Notes under the pieces: generated by a model
The model's database searches: none
Told to the model about the DNA's origin: nothing
Seen by the model: only the letters and a program-made list of their open reading frames with translations
In this document: piece after piece, positions 62,479 through 64,000 of the stretch
How positions within the stretch are numbered: position 1 is the first letter of the stretch
Layout: each line of letters opens with the position of its first letter
Origin: Thalassovita autumnalis
GTDB taxonomy: Bacteria > Pseudomonadota > Alphaproteobacteria > Rhodobacterales > Rhodobacteraceae
Assembly (NCBI RefSeq): GCF_001458255.1
Contig: NZ_CYSB01000030.1
Span: forward strand, 186,001-250,000
Length of the DNA stretch: 64,000 nucleotides
Reading direction: 5' to 3'
Translations under genes and position numbers: made by a program

Positions 62479-63399
62479 TCAGACTGTCGTACGACTGGGT
62501 TGGCGCGACAGAAGCAGCCCACCAAGGATCAAGGCCAGTGCCGCAAACAGCTGCGGTGGCACCGCTTCGGACAGCAGGAGGGCCCCGAAGATCACCGACC
62601 AGACCGGCACCTGATAGTTCACCGTCGCCAGGAAGGACGGTCCCGCCGAGCGCGCCACCTGCACCAGCAGGATCTGGGCGACGGCGGTGGGGAAGATCCC
62701 AAGGTAAAGGATGGCCAGCAATGGCGTGGTTGTCGGCAGGCTCGGCACCCCTTCCTGCCAGAGCGCAACGGGCACAATCATGACAGAGCCACAGATCAGT
62801 GCGGCGGCCGAAAGCGACAGCATGTTCACCTGCGGGCAGAGACGGGTGATGATCGCCCCAATTGCATAGCAAAGCGACGCCGCCAGGCAGGCAATGCGCG
62901 CCAGCGATTCAAAATCGGTCCCGGCAGAAGCAAAGGCATCCAACCCGATCAGCACCAGCACCCCAACAAAACCAACCGAAAAGCCCAAGGTGCGGCGGAA
63001 GGTCATGCGTTCCTCAGGTACAAAAACATGTGACAGCGGCAGCACAAACAGCGGCACAATCGCCATGCAAACGCCAGCAAAGCCACTGTTGACGTAGGTC
63101 TGCCCCCAACTGAGCAGCGTGAAGGGCAGGGCATTAGAAAAGAACCCCATGCCCGCGGCGGCAAGCCAGATGATGCGGCCCTCACCACTGCTGAGCGACG
63201 GCAGGGAAATCCCCATCACGCGGATCAGTGCCAGAACACTCAGCGCGCCGATCAGGATGCGCACAGCCGCAATGCTCATCGGTCCCATATCGTTCAACGC
63301 CACCGAAACCGCCATGAATGACGCGCCCCAGATGATGCCGAGGGTGATCAGTTTGATCCAGTTTATCAGGCCGGGTTGGTTGGGCTGACGGGCCGTCAT
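62479..63399 (-). CDS. DMT-superfamily transporter (EamA domains)
   Basis: A 306-residue inner-membrane protein with ten hydrophobic segments. LGIIWGASFMAVSVALNDMGP, LLSWGQTYVNSGFAGVCMA and PLSHVFVPEERMTFRRTLGF mirror the transporter at 59498-60403. The start at 63399 (MTARQPNQPG) precedes the first membrane segment; the frame is open to 63492. The low-GC orphan lies 25 bases downstream on the same strand. Confidence 0.88.
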   Translation of the reverse strand: MTARQPNQPGLINWIKLITLGIIWGASFMAVSVALNDMGPMSIAAVRILIGALSVLALIRVMGISLPSLSSGEGRIIWLAAAGMGFFSNALPFTLLSWGQTYVNSGFAGVCMAIVPLFVLPLSHVFVPEERMTFRRTLGFSVGFVGVLVLIGLDAFASAGTDFESLARIACLAASLCYAIGAIITRLCPQVNMLSLSAAALICGSVMIVPVALWQEGVPSLPTTTPLLAILYLGIFPTAVAQILLVQVARSAGPSFLATVNYQVPVWSVIFGALLLSEAVPPQLFAALALILGGLLLSRQPSRTTV

Positions 63400-63432
63400 G
63401 GCGCTGCTCCGAAAATGGTACTCTAAATTGAA

Positions 63433-63459
63433 GGGGCGCCCCGAAAACCGGCGCGCCCC
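63433..63459 (-). terminator. Possible terminator after ilvC
   Basis: GGGGCGC (63433-63439) pairs with GCGCCCC (63453-63459). It is 54 bases downstream of the ilvC stop on the minus strand; the following TTCAATTT is only a weak T-run. Confidence 0.45.
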
Positions 63460-63512
63460 AAAACCTTTAGGCGGCGGGGCAGAGCCCGCCAAGCCTTGAC
63501 CGGAAAATCCGA

Positions 63513-64000
<488 letters not shown>

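Overview
The window is a contiguous piece of a high-GC alphaproteobacterial chromosome. The sequences fit a marine Rhodobacteraceae (Roseobacter-group) organism: a FdVI-type [2Fe-2S] ferredoxin, glyQ and glyS separated by a small membrane gene and followed by a PPDK-like gene, rpiA-gor, hflK-hflC-DUF2065-degP, FolE2 in place of FolE, a SAM-II riboswitch before metZ, and small DUF3572, DUF1127 and DUF983 genes. Both edges cut genes: metG on the left and ilvC on the right. I found no tRNA, rRNA, CRISPR array, transposase, integrase or phage gene, so this is mainly core chromosome with a few orphan genes.

Layout. 1-4.5 kb: metG (partial), a Tas-like aldo/keto reductase, a secreted orphan, a DMT transporter, a Nudix hydrolase and a DUF983 protein. 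4.8-7 kb: a secreted EF-hand protein beside an ECF sigma factor, a membrane anti-sigma candidate and a periplasmic metal-sensor-like protein. 7-12 kb: two diguanylate cyclases. One is PleD-like with a receiver that has lost its phospho-acceptor Asp; the other carries an HNOBA-like domain with no H-NOX gene nearby. Between them lie DUF3572, MarR and HAD genes. 11.9-17.5 kb: a 773-residue Ala/Glu-rich protein containing an 11-copy hexanucleotide repeat, thiamine diphosphokinase, a DMT transporter and L-serine dehydratase. 17.9-24.3 kb: rpiA, gor, hflK, hflC, DUF2065 and a DegP-type protease. 24.4-30 kb: a lipoprotein, the ferredoxin, an FG-GAP protein, a DUF4253 protein, purD and xseA.

30.2-36.1 kb: a complete oligopeptide-type ABC importer (binding protein, two permeases, one fused double ATPase). 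The binding-protein gene is followed by a terminator and a 600-bp gap. 36-42.6 kb: an AlkB-like hydroxylase, a secreted orphan, lysoplasmalogenase, ftsY, an unknown gene, a DMT transporter, yciB and a glutathione S-transferase. 42.7-45.4 kb: a SAM-II riboswitch plus terminator controlling metZ, then folE2. 45.6-49.8 kb: DUF1127, trkH, an orphan lipoprotein and a SPOR/PG-binding/trypsin-fold protein whose catalytic triad looks lost. 50-59.5 kb: glyQ, a small membrane gene, glyS, a PPDK-like enzyme, a SleB-type hydrolase, folB (with an extra C-terminal domain) and folP. 59.5-64 kb: two related DMT transporters flanking ArsR, SRPBCC, hemerythrin and a low-GC orphan, then ilvC.

No single large undescribed system stands out. 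The most unusual items are the degenerate serine protease fused to peptidoglycan-binding modules (48.1-49.8 kb), the phosphorylation-dead PleD paralogue, the HNOBA-GGDEF protein without H-NOX, the EF-hand/sigma/anti-sigma/metal-sensor cluster, and the FolB and PPDK proteins with atypical domains. Functions are inferred by reading motifs; no database search was run.
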